A stretch of 64,000 nucleotides of DNA, taken from assembly GCF_003945595.2 (NCBI RefSeq), contig NW_024104349.1:372001-436000 (forward strand), in the 5' to 3' direction. A model generated the notes under the pieces. The model was not told the origin of the DNA, searched no databases, and saw only the letters and a program-made list of their open reading frames with translations. The translations under genes were made by a program, and so were the position numbers. Below are positions 13,657 to 23,633 of this stretch, piece after piece. The stretch comes from Pipra filicauda. Taxonomy: Eukaryota; Chordata; Aves; Passeriformes; Pipridae. Every line of letters begins with the position of its first letter. Within the stretch, counting starts at the first letter, position 1.

Positions 13657-13670
13657 TTTTTTTTTTTTTT
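13657..13670 (+). repeat. Poly(T) run, T14
   Basis: Homopolymer inside the AT-rich spacer. Confidence 0.9.
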
Positions 13671-14286
13671 GTAAAAACAAAATATATGTTTTAAAGTTTA
13701 GTTTGTTCCTTAAAGAGCAAACCATTTCAAGCATTTCATTTGTGCATTTCAAAGAACTGTGTTTTTGTTAAAATATCAGAAAAAAGAAACTAAATTATTT
13801 CTAATCATAAGCAGAGTACTGTTCTGAATGCTCTGCATTATATATTGATCTTAATGAGCAAATGATGGCTGTGAAGGACCACTTTAGGCACCAAAGTGAG
13901 TAACCATTTGCAAAACTGCCTGTTAAATTTTTATTAACCCTTTATAAACTTCAAATATGATGTGTGACCCACATAACTTGGCTTTTCCTTTCATAAACCT
14001 CAGTGCACTTTATGGGTTGTGATCAGTGCCCTGGAGGTGGCTCAGTGATACAGCTCTTTCTGCTGGAAAATGAAAACCTTGCAGGTGAAAGGAACTTAAT
14101 GGTAAATGGGATTATCTTCATGGCAGGTCTTCCAGCCCTATTCAAAGACCAGACACCTTGAAATCACTGCAGATACCACCTCTAGATCCAGGGTTTGCTG
14201 CTTTCCATTAAGCAGGTGTTGCTCTGCCAACCAGCAGGAGCGTAATCCCGTTGCAGTAAATCCCTTAGGTCTCAGTGACAAAACAA

Positions 14287-14732
14287 ATCATAGAATCGGA
14301 GAATGGTTTGGGTTGGAAAAGACTTTACAGACCATCCAGTGCCACCCCCTGCCATGGGCAGGGACATCTTCCACTAGCCCAGGTTGCTCCAAGCCCCATC
14401 CAGCCTGGCCTTGGACACTTCCAGGGATCCAGGGGCAGCTACAGCTTCTCTGGGTAACCTGTGCCAGGGCCTCACCACCCTCACACCCAACAATTCCTTC
14501 CCAATATCCCATCCCACCCTGCCCTCTGTCAGTGGGAAACCATTCTCTTTTGTCCTGTCCCTCCAGGCCCTTGTCCCAGGTTCCTCTCCAGCTCTCCTGG
14601 AGCCCCTTTAGGCCCTGCAAGGGGCTCTCAGGTCTCCCTGGAGCCTTCTCTTCTCCAGGTTGAACACCCCCAGCTCTCCCAACCTGGCTCCAGAGCAGAG
14701 GGGCTTCAGCCCTTGGAGCATATTTGTGACCC
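14287..14732 (-). mobile_element. CR1 LINE 3' fragment, inverted partner
   Basis: On the plus strand it begins with the reversed tail (atcatagaatcggagaatgg) and runs through ccctgccatgggcaggga, cttccactagcccagg, gtgccagggcctcaccaccc, aacaattccttcccaatatc and ctctggagcc to gggcttcagcccttgg and the gtgacc motif at about 14,727. It therefore reaches slightly further 5' within CR1 than the 12.5 kb copy. Long shared stretches with that copy, read as reverse complement, mark the same subfamily. The two 3' ends face each other across 1,391 bp. Two unrelated flanks suggest independent insertions, but an inverted duplication cannot be excluded by eye. Confidence 0.95.
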
Positions 14733-17030
14733 TGCAATTAAGAGCATTGTTGCATATCATTAGACAGCTGGGAGATTGGGGTTATTGGCCACTCAGGACT
14801 TAAATGATGCCTACAGTACTCAAAAGGTACAAATCAAAATGGTTCCTCTTCTCCTCTGACCCCCTGACTATGGTGAGGTTTTCCCCCATATACACATTCC
14901 CATCAAGACCAGGAGCCAGACCTGCTTTGCCAAACCTGTCTCCCCAGACAGCAGACCTCCAAGGACAGATGGTTTGTTTAATACTCGCACTTCAGGCAGC
15001 GTTTGCTGAGAGGGTGTTTTTTTCCTTGTCACTGTTCGAAGGACTCCAGAGGTCCCCCATGGTGAAGGCACAGGGAGTGGATGGGTGCAGTAGCTTCCCC
15101 TGAGCTTCCTAAATCCTTCAAGGTCTATTTCAAAAAGCAAGTTTATTTTCCTGTGCAAGTACCACTTTTCCATATGCCAAAACCCACTACCTGGAAAAGA
15201 GGCCAATTAACACAAAAATACAGAAGGCCACATGTTCTCCTTCTGCTTCCAAGAAAGCCCTTGTGATAGAGACTGTTTGCTCACCATCCCACTAATCTCA
15301 GAGGCCTTTTAGATGGGGTGCCAACCTGGCTCCTGCCTGGCATCATTCTCCAAACAGCAGCAAGATTTCTTGGAAAGCTCCATGCGCTGCTTTCCTCCTG
15401 CTCTCCCTCCTCCTGCCCTGTGGATCCTCCTTTCACCAGCCCTGGCAGCTACACCTCGAGCCATCCTCTTCCCTCCATGCCCAGCCAGGAGATGCCACAA
15501 TTTAACAGCACTGGCAGCAGGAGCTTTCAGAGCAGCTCCCCTCCCAGCTCTCCCAGCTCCAGCACACATCTGCAATTCCCAGAGCATCCCGCGTCCCCCG
15601 TCAGAACCAGGGCCCCTTGGCACGAGGCACGGCGGGGAGGCATGTGAAGACATGGTTTCCTGCCTCGGAGAAATTCCCTCCCCAGAAATGAGAGCCTGTG
15701 GAGCAAAACACAGCTGCAAATGGCACTCGGAGCCTCGGGAGGCCAGGCTTTTAGAATAAGCAGCACCTTGGGCTGGGAAGGCCCTCGTACATTTTTGCAG
15801 CTATGTAAACAACAGTAAACTGCTCCTTTTGGCCGGGCTGGAGACTGATGGCATAACAGGAAATTCTGGTGGATGATTTTCTTCTTTGGAAACCACATGA
15901 AAGTTAACCAAACTTTCCCAAAACAGATGAAAGATTCTGACCAGGAGCAGTCGGAGGATGAAGCAGAGGTTTGAAGGGTGGTTGTAATCCCATCTAATCC
16001 CAGGCACGGCCATGCCAGCAGGTTCCTGCTGGGGCAAACAGCTCATCAGCTGCTCTGGGCAAACCCCTCTCCACCAGATCATGTCCTTGGTGGGTGATGC
16101 AACCAAAAGTGGGATACCAGCAAGGAAAGGTTGCTCTGGGGGTTACCAGGGTGAAGGTGGCAGGGTGGAAGTGACTGCCCTTCCCTGGCTCCATCCAGCC
16201 CTGGTGGTGTAGTTCCAAAGAAACTGTGAATCTGAGGAGCAGCAAAATGTTGGGGCTTCAGAGACTGCATGTGGTTTTTCTTTTACAAGCCAAGGACTTT
16301 CTATGGGTGCTCAAAACTGGTCGCCAAAACAGCTGATTTAGCAAACCAAGGTGGTTGAGTTGTTAACTCCATTAACCCTGCACAAAAAACGTCAGTATCT
16401 AAGCAAGCTAGTGGCTCCCAGAGTTCCTCCTGGCCTGGTTAGAGAATCAACAAGGAAAAAAGAATTTAAAATAAAAATAAAAAAAAAAATTCTGCAAAGC
16501 CAGTCGTGCCCAGCCAAGAGGCTTCCACACACAAGTGGCTTCCGAAACACGAACCAACCACAGAGGTCTCAGCTCTTCTCACAGAGCAAGTGTGTGGGCT
16601 CGGCTGGAAACCTTGCTCCAGTGAAGGCTCTGCCTGCTGAACTCCAGCCAGCAAGCAGAGGAGCCCAGCACTAGACCCTGGGAAGGAGGCACACCGGGTC
16701 TCCCAGGCCACTTCCCAGAGCCCCATGGCTTCATATGGGGTCAGGGTGGGCAGGGAAAGGGAAGGGCTGCCTCTGGGAAGGGAGCAGCCACCACATCTGT
16801 GAGCGAAGACATCCTCTCCAGCTGCAGAGACCCTTGGACCCAGGAAGTTTCCATGGGTCAGGACTGTGCAGGCTGCTCTGCAGTGTTTATTTGGGTTGGC
16901 TCCTGAGTTTCCCGGAGCGCATGTTTACTGGGGCGGACACATCACTCCAGGGCTGGAGATGTGCCCTGGATGTCTCTATCCCAGAGGTAGCTCTCCATTA
17001 GGAAGTAGGGGTCCCCATGATGCACTCACA
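14733..17030. other. Unique non-coding stretch, no gene seen
   Basis: Moderately GC-rich between 15,300 and 16,900, with overlapping short open frames on both strands that I interpret as chance. There is an A-rich patch near 16,465-16,491. No repeat family was recognised. Confidence 0.5.
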
Positions 17031-17050
17031 TTCAATCAACGTTGATTGAA
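17031..17050. repeat. Perfect 20-bp palindrome
   Basis: TTCAATCAACGTTGATTGAA is identical to its reverse complement with no spacer; the next flanking bases (A and G) do not pair. Each arm contains TCAATCA / TGATTGA, a PBX-type homeodomain half-site, joined at AACGTT. It could be a symmetric protein-binding site or a cruciform seed; function is not shown by sequence. Confidence 0.9.
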
Positions 17051-20000
17051 GTCTTAAATGAATCCAGCCACAACCCTGGAAACTTTCTTTTGAGGAGCGG
17101 ATCCCTTTTTCAAAGTGCAGCATTCAGCAAGCCGAGGCGAATGGTCTAGGCTGGGTTGTAAGACATGAGCTAACTGCCAGCTTCTATTTCCATCTGTGAA
17201 TGCAATGGAGCCAAAATCAATAAATCATCATCATTGCCACCAAGAATTTGGTTTTATTGGATGATAATATATTTCCTACTGGTGAGACCATGTACCAGCA
17301 GCTGGAAGAGGAACAAATGACTATTTACATTGCAGAGCAGGGAAGACAGAGGAAAGAAATAAGTAAACATATCACATATGTTATATGGAGATTACTGCAG
17401 GGTTAGTCTCCGTTATGACATCTACCTCGGAGGGGAGGGGAAGAGGAAGGTGACTCATAAATGTCCCAGTACTAAGTGAATTATTCCATCACTTCACTGC
17501 CCTGTATCTCGCATGTACACGTATCCCTTCTTCTCCCCTCCTATGCAAACACAGCACATGGTCCAAGTGTGTAATTAATGGATCTTTGGATGCAGCAGGG
17601 GCTTTGCTGAAGGACAGCGCTATTGAGACCCCCATGAGAGGGGAGATAAGGGCATTACATTCTCCAACATGTGGGAGGATCAGAGCATTTGCCTTCAGGA
17701 GTGCCTCATTCTCACCCCACGGAGATGGGGTACCCACAGAGGTATTGCAAGGACCACAGGGGGCTGCTGGGAGAGGTGCCATCAGAATGCCTTTGAAGCC
17801 CCTGAGTCTGCAGGGAGCATCTGTGCACAGCCCTGTGCTCACCACGTGCTCCAGGTCTCCAGATTGTTCCTTCTCATCTGCCAGGCTGAGGTTCCTGTTG
17901 CTCATCTCTGGTCTGCAGGGTCCATGCTGCCTTCTTCCCCCAGGCAGGATGTGTCATGAGGGCAGCCAGAAAAGCATCTGTTACAGAAACCAAGCACTTT
18001 CCTGTTAGAATTGAAGAATTTTCTATTCTGAAGTTTTCCTGGGAACAGGGAATCTTTGTTCGATGAAAACTGTCATTCCAATCAGCTTTTCTTTTTCTTT
18101 TTTTTTTTATATATAGAAAGCCTAATATAAATATAATAAAACGAGCAGCCAACACATCTCAACGCTCAAAATGTATTATCCATCCCTCTTCCTTCCTAGG
18201 AGAAAACTCCATCCTTCCCGAGTGCAGCCCAGAGGTCCTGGAGCACCTCCCCTGTGCCACGAAGAGGCCCAAGATTGACACAAATGGGAGAGGTGGTGCT
18301 GGCTGCTCCATCCTCGCTGCATCAGGAGTCAGTGCCGTTTCCATTCCTGCCTCTCCTGCTTCTGACCATTAGGTCTTGGCCTCCTAAACGAGCTTTCATC
18401 ACCCAATTAGAAACAGAGCAACCTCCCACTACTTAGTTGTATTTGGCAGGGCGAGCGCACACAGAGCAATAATCTATAGAGCTCTGCCTGGATCAGCACG
18501 TGCTCTGGAGAAGAGGTTTGGCAGCCTGGCCCTCCAGCCATATCCCCCTTCTGCATTCAGCTGCCTCCACTGGTCACTGCTGACCAGCAGCTCCTCAGCT
18601 CCTCAAAAGCAGGAGCAACGCCCTTATTCCTGCAGCACAGCTGCCCATTACTCCCGTCTGCTCAGAGCCATGGGAGAGCTCATATCACCCACATCCCACT
18701 GTGCTGCGGCAGAGCTCAGCTTTGGAACCTGTTCCTGGTAAAATAGGGACTGGAAAACGGTGCACATCCCACTGGGATGGGGGATCTGTGAGGAAGGAAA
18801 GGAACAAAGGTGCTGTTTCCTCAATGTCTGAGGTGCCCCCCCCCAAATGAAATCCCCAAGGTTGGTGTTCCCAGCATTTGGTTATCTGAGGTTTCTGCAG
18901 AGCTCCTCCAGCTCCAGCTGATGCCTCAGGAGTGATGGGATTCTCAGGACACCTGGAAAGGGAACTGAGTGGCTGGACCTGTCCAGTGCACAATCAGATT
19001 TGCCTTCCCACTGCTGGCACCAGGATGTGGTGGATCTGCAGCCCTCCCCCAGTGAGGAGACATGGCTGTGGAGAGTCAAGCAGAGCTGCCTGATGGGGCA
19101 TTCCTAGTTTGTACTGTGCTGTGCCTGTAGAGCACATCTGGGTCTGCCTGTGGTGAGACCACTTGCTTCTCCCCAAAACCCTGGGTTTATGTGATTAGTG
19201 TGGCCTAGCTCGGAGATGAGGATCCAGGCAAATCCGCACAGATAGAGAAAAGTCAGTTGGGCTCTGCGCCTGTTCCCTCGAGTCCTTGGAATGAGTCAGT
19301 GCAGGCCACATTCATCCCCAAAGTTTCAGACCCTGAGGGCCAGTAGCCACTTGGACCCTGGAGAGCTGCATCTTGTGTGTCCCAGGAAGGCTGTGGCCGT
19401 GCAGTGAAAGGGAGAAAGATGCCACTGGCACTGTACAGCTCCACATCACACACTCCCACAGTCATCCCACCACACGGATTCCATGTCCAGTGCAGTATCA
19501 CTTCATGGTTTAAATCCAAAATCCAGTGCAAAGCAGTGGGGGTGGGCGCAGGTTCCATCCCCACAGCAGGTGCAGGGCTGAGCACGCTGATCTGTATTGC
19601 ACTGCTCTGGTTATTGGGGGAAAACAAAGCAGCAATTATAAAATCTTCTGGAGAAGGGAGATCACAAGGCTCCAGGGACCCTTTTTGCCTGAGGAGCTGT
19701 AAGAAGGCATGCAGTAAAAAAGCAGACCTGGGAATAACCATTATTGAGGTGAAGCAGGTCATGGGGAACGGACCAGTTGCAACACCTGATGGGCACAAAA
19801 GCATCCAGCACCTTGGGAGCATCCAGGAACCCCTCTAAAAGGGATTTTTGAAACTAAATTATGCCGGAATGTGGTTTTAGGCACCTATGTCCATTTCTGA
19901 GCCCCATTCCCCACACAACCCCCCCCCAAACCAGAATTTATATATCTACTGTGCACAGGTGTATACACACACCATCTATTCCAAGTGGTTTCTAACTAGT

Positions 20001-20276
20001 TGATGATTTCAGCTCAATTTGGCAGATGAGTAAAACTTTCAAAAAGAATTTGGTTTCTGGAAGTTTTTTGGAAATGGTTAGAGAAGAGGGATCTTATTTC
20101 TGCCCTGGGTGAGGGAAAGGCTCAGCCCTTAGGAGTCACCAGAGTCCACACTGCCACTGCTCAGGGCAGTCAGGCTCTGCCAACTCTTCTCCCTTCCAGA
20201 CTCACCTGATAGGGACAGCAGCAAGGGGGCAGGACAGGGGGAGGGAACGGCAGCATTGCATGTTAATGAAGTTGGG
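17051..20276. other. Unique non-coding stretch, no gene seen
   Basis: No gene or clear repeat. It contains a pyrimidine-rich tract (18,087-18,108) followed by a TATATA stretch, and two C9-type runs near 18,837 and 19,920. Open frames of up to about 190 codons (for example minus strand 19,253-19,822) show no recognisable domain. Confidence 0.45.
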
Positions 20277-20345
20277 TAATAATAATTGTTTTATTTATAA
20301 GCATCCCCCACCCCTGTTGAATCGCTCGGGGCGCTGCACAACAAC
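20277..20345. mobile_element. Possible ancient repeat remnant
   Basis: The segment has the signature of a widespread old vertebrate repeat: a short (AAT)n run, then attgttttatttataagc, a C-rich hinge, then atcgctcggggcgctgcaca. Many ancient LINE/SINE tails contain a similar attttatttatagcgcc ... aaggcgctttacaa phrase. The family cannot be fixed by eye and the resemblance may be superficial. Confidence 0.3.
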
Positions 20346-21262
20346 CACAAAAACAATTGCTCATTAATTAAAACCACACCAACCTCCCCAAGATTGCAAA
20401 CAGATGAATAAACACATCATATGATATAATATCTCAGGAACTGGCAATGGGAAGGGACCACCTGTACCAGCCGGCTCGGGCAGGCAGAGGTTTAGCCTGT
20501 GGCTCTCTGGAGTCCTGGCCACATAGCACTCACCAGGACCCCACCAAACATCAGGATCTACATCCTACAGGCTGTAACAAGTCCCCAGAAAAAAACAGGA
20601 GAGCATTATTCATGTCCTGAAGGCCTGCAGTAGCCTGGGAAGGCCCAGAGATCTTGGAGGTACAGTATCAGTTCCCTGCATAAAGACTAAATAAAAACCT
20701 TCTTCTTTGTGCCAGTCCTTCTGCCTGAGCTGGGATGGAAGGAAATGCCCCTGCTTCATCTCTGGGGAACAACACCATCCTCATCCTCAGTGCAGCCCAT
20801 CAACCTGGCACTGTCCACTCCATCCTGGGACCTCTCTGGGGCTGCAGAGGGGTTCAGGGAAAAACCCAGAGGAGGTGCACAGGTGAACTGTTCATTGTGG
20901 AGTCTCCTGGGTCCTGTAAGTGCCTGCAGCCTGGGACTCAGAGAGAGAAATACAACACAACACATGGACTTTACAAGCCCCTTCCCAGCCCTTCAGCTCC
21001 ACACGTGTTTTTCATCTGAGCATCTCCATCCAGGCACCACAGTTTACCTCCAGATCACCTCCACTAAATAAGAAGAGCTCCATTCAACCCATCCACCCCA
21101 ATAAACCCAGGAGTCACTGAGCCAGGCTTGGTTGTTCGTGATTTAATCAACAATGGGACAGCGGAGTAAGAAAAGTGACTAAAAATTCCACCATCCCCAA
21201 TAACCATGGGCCTGACCCCTCTCCCCCGAGCACAGTGCCCTGCAGCAGCCCAGGACTGAGCT
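20346..21262. other. Unique non-coding stretch, no gene seen
   Basis: Mixed composition, AT-rich at first and then GC-rich. Short overlapping frames only; nothing recognised. Confidence 0.45.
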
Positions 21263-21303
21263 TTCCACCTGCCTTCCTTCACCACGCCTTTTACACATTG
21301 CAG

Positions 21304-21758
21304 ACCTTGAGAAAATGTTCCTGCAGCCATGTCCTGGGGGGCGGGGGGAGCCTGAGAGCGGCTGCCAATGTTTTCAGAAAGGTGAGGACGGGCCGAGCCG
21401 GCGCTCCTGACTCACGGAGGCAGCTGGAGACTCTCCCCAGCCAGCTGGAGGGTGGGAACAGCTCGTCGAAGGATGGGGACTCAGGGTGTGGGCTGAGCAT
21501 CACCCGGGGATCAGCCACATCTGGGGAGGAGGCTGCAGGGGCTGCCAGCTCACGCACGGCTGCGCTCGCAGCTCCAGGCACGGAGAGGTGGTGGGTGTCA
21601 GCCACGCGTCTCTGGGAAGGCACCTTCTTGGAGGAGGGTGAAGAGAGCCCTCTGGCTTCCTATCTGCTGGAGGGTTGCAGCCCAGATGGGGGTTTAGAGC
21701 AGGACAATTCGTCCTTCCTGCTCAGCTTGGCCAGATTTCTCACCTCGAGGTGCCCAAG
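21304..21758 (+). other. Candidate exon in a GC/CpG-rich block
   Basis: A long pyrimidine-rich tract (about 21,261-21,299) ends in attgcag at 21,303, a good 3' splice acceptor. From 21,304 one frame stays open for about 152 codons, until the TGA created inside a strong donor, AAG|GTGAGC (GT at 21,759-21,760). A second strong donor, AAAG|GTGAGG, lies at 21,381/21,382 and would give a 78-bp exon. The encoded sequence is Ser/Gly/Ala-rich, has no ATG and matches no family I know. The block holds 17 CpGs (21,342-21,608) and a G6-C-G6 run at 21,336-21,348. Chance opening of a GC-rich frame is a real alternative. Confidence 0.3.
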
Positions 21759-21762
21759 GTGA

Positions 21763-23504
21763 GCCAAGGAAAAAGTCCAGCCTCGAACAGACCACAAACA
21801 CAGCTCTTTGAGCTCAGGCTGAGGACACTTTAGCCCTGATTTATGCTGCATAAATTTAGACCTTTGCTTTTCTACAGCCCATTCAGCCCTTCCCACTCTT
21901 ACGTTTCTGTGTGTTACTGAGCAAATGAGCTTAATGAGTTGTTGAGAGAGATACCGAGTGTTCCACCTTGGGCATCCGTGTCTACATCTTGGGGAAAAAA
22001 ACTGAAAAAGCACTGGGGATTAGTTAGCAGGGGGAAGACTTTGTCTCTCCATCCTCCCAGGATGGTTTGGCAATGGAAAGAGCAGGTGTTCCTCCCCTGC
22101 ACCATTGCATGGGGCCACCTTGTCCCCGTCATTGTCACTCGGGGTCTGCGTGTCCCCATGGCCCACAGACACCAGCTGAATGTTTTCAGGATGCTCCATG
22201 CTGACCAACACCTCTCACCCTGCAGCTGAGACACCTGGGAAATTCTTCATCTAGAAAAGCTCCTGTTAATGTGATTGACCTTAGTTTCACCTGGATCCTT
22301 GTGGGAATACCCTGTATGCTTTGCCTGGGGCCAGGTATTTCTCTTCTATCAAGAAAATATATCCCTGCTTCATGAATTCTGACCCATAGTGCTACATTCT
22401 CACCAAATCTAAGTGGTCCCCCTTTGACTGGCACACGACACTGTATCCATGGCTGGGTGGTCATTATGACATCTCTCTATTTCAGGTGCCAGGAGGAGGA
22501 GTGCTCCATGCTCTGCAGAGGAGCACAGCCCTTGGCATTCATCTTGCTCCACAATGCTACGTCCTTCTCTGCATGGGTCTCCCTTGGAGAGGGACCAGAT
22601 GTCCCCAGCTCCATTTAGAGCATTGTCTCATGGGAGACAAGGAGACCCGGGCTGTGGGAGGGCTGAGACAAGTCACACAAGCCAATGTGCAGCCTGGTGG
22701 AGCTGCCAGGGATATATGCCTGAAGAGCAGAGGTCAGAGTCTGGCCCAGCATTATTAATTCTCATTCCTCCGATGACATACACGGCACTGTGTGGCCACA
22801 GCACAGCTGGGGAGCTGCTGTCTTATCAGCTCTCACTCCTGGAAGGCTTCTCCAGCTCTTCTCCTCAAAGGCTGACTTTCTGACCCAGCGCAGAGCTCCA
22901 CGCAACCTCTGAGGAGCCAGTGGCCTATCTCAGGGCTGGATTTGTCCCCTCAGGAAATTACTGTGGGTCCTGACTGATCTCCAGCGGACACATCCAAAAA
23001 AAGAATAATACAGCTTTTCTGCAGACAACTCTATCTTTGCTACATACCAATCCCATGACAAACCAGTTGGCACGGGAACGCAAGCACGAAAGCAATTTGG
23101 CTTCCCTCCTTCTTATGTTGACAGCTTTAAAGCCGCTCTCTTTAAACTCACCTCCCGTAGGTGGTTCGGCAGCAGAGCCAAAGGCTGTGATTACACTTCC
23201 AGAATGTTTGTTAGCTGCAGGTCCCCAGGCACTGAGTTCTGGAAAATATTTTTCAAGCAGTGTCCTCAGGGTCAGAGGCAGGTTCTCTGGCTTGTTCCTG
23301 GCTGACTTCACACTGGGGTATGCATGCGGCAGCCAGTGTGTTTTTTAGGACTCAGAGGCAGACAGACAGATCTGATAGTCTCTCTGGGTACCGGTCCACT
23401 TAGATCCCATCCCGAAACCAGGAGCATTTGCTCTCTCCCCACACGGACAGCTGGGAACAAAGCAGCCGGCGAGGCTCCCCAGGCCCATCAGATAAGGCGG
23501 ACAC
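21763..23504. other. Unique non-coding stretch, no gene seen
   Basis: No recognised gene or repeat. Overlapping open frames of roughly 60-120 codons occur on both strands without domain signals. Confidence 0.45.
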
Positions 23505-23633
23505 GTCTTTCTGAAGTTCATTAGTAAGAAAGCTCTGGTCTAACCCTGTCTTTCTGAAGTTCATTAGTAAGAAGGCTCTGGTCTAACCCCGTCTTTCTGA
23601 ACTTCATTACTAAGACAGCTCTGGTCTAACCCT
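23505..23633 (+). repeat. Tandem repeat, 3 copies of a 43-bp unit
   Basis: The unit starts GTCTTTCTGAAGTTCATTAG and ends CTCTGGTCTAACCC. Copies begin at 23,505, 23,548 and 23,591, exactly 43 bp apart. Copies 1 and 2 differ at one base or so; copy 3 carries several substitutions (aacttcattac, aagacagc). Only three units are present and there are no unique spacers, so this is a short minisatellite and not a CRISPR. Confidence 0.95.

Larger units (their letters stand above)
12896..14286. other. AT-rich spacer between two inverted CR1 copies
   Basis: The stretch is dominated by A and T. It includes A19 (12,989-13,007), T14 (13,657-13,670), many AATAAA/ATATTT-like words and few CpGs. No gene is apparent. 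The composition resembles matrix-attachment or nucleosome-poor DNA, but that is an inference from base content alone. Confidence 0.5.

Noticed and set aside
14106..14737. Open frames of 149-185 codons on both strands
   Set aside because: They lie over the CR1 at 14,287-14,732; similar frames appear over the other copies of the same subfamily.
23505..23633. CRISPR-like regular repeats
   Set aside because: The repeats are directly adjacent, without unique spacers, and the genome is animal.
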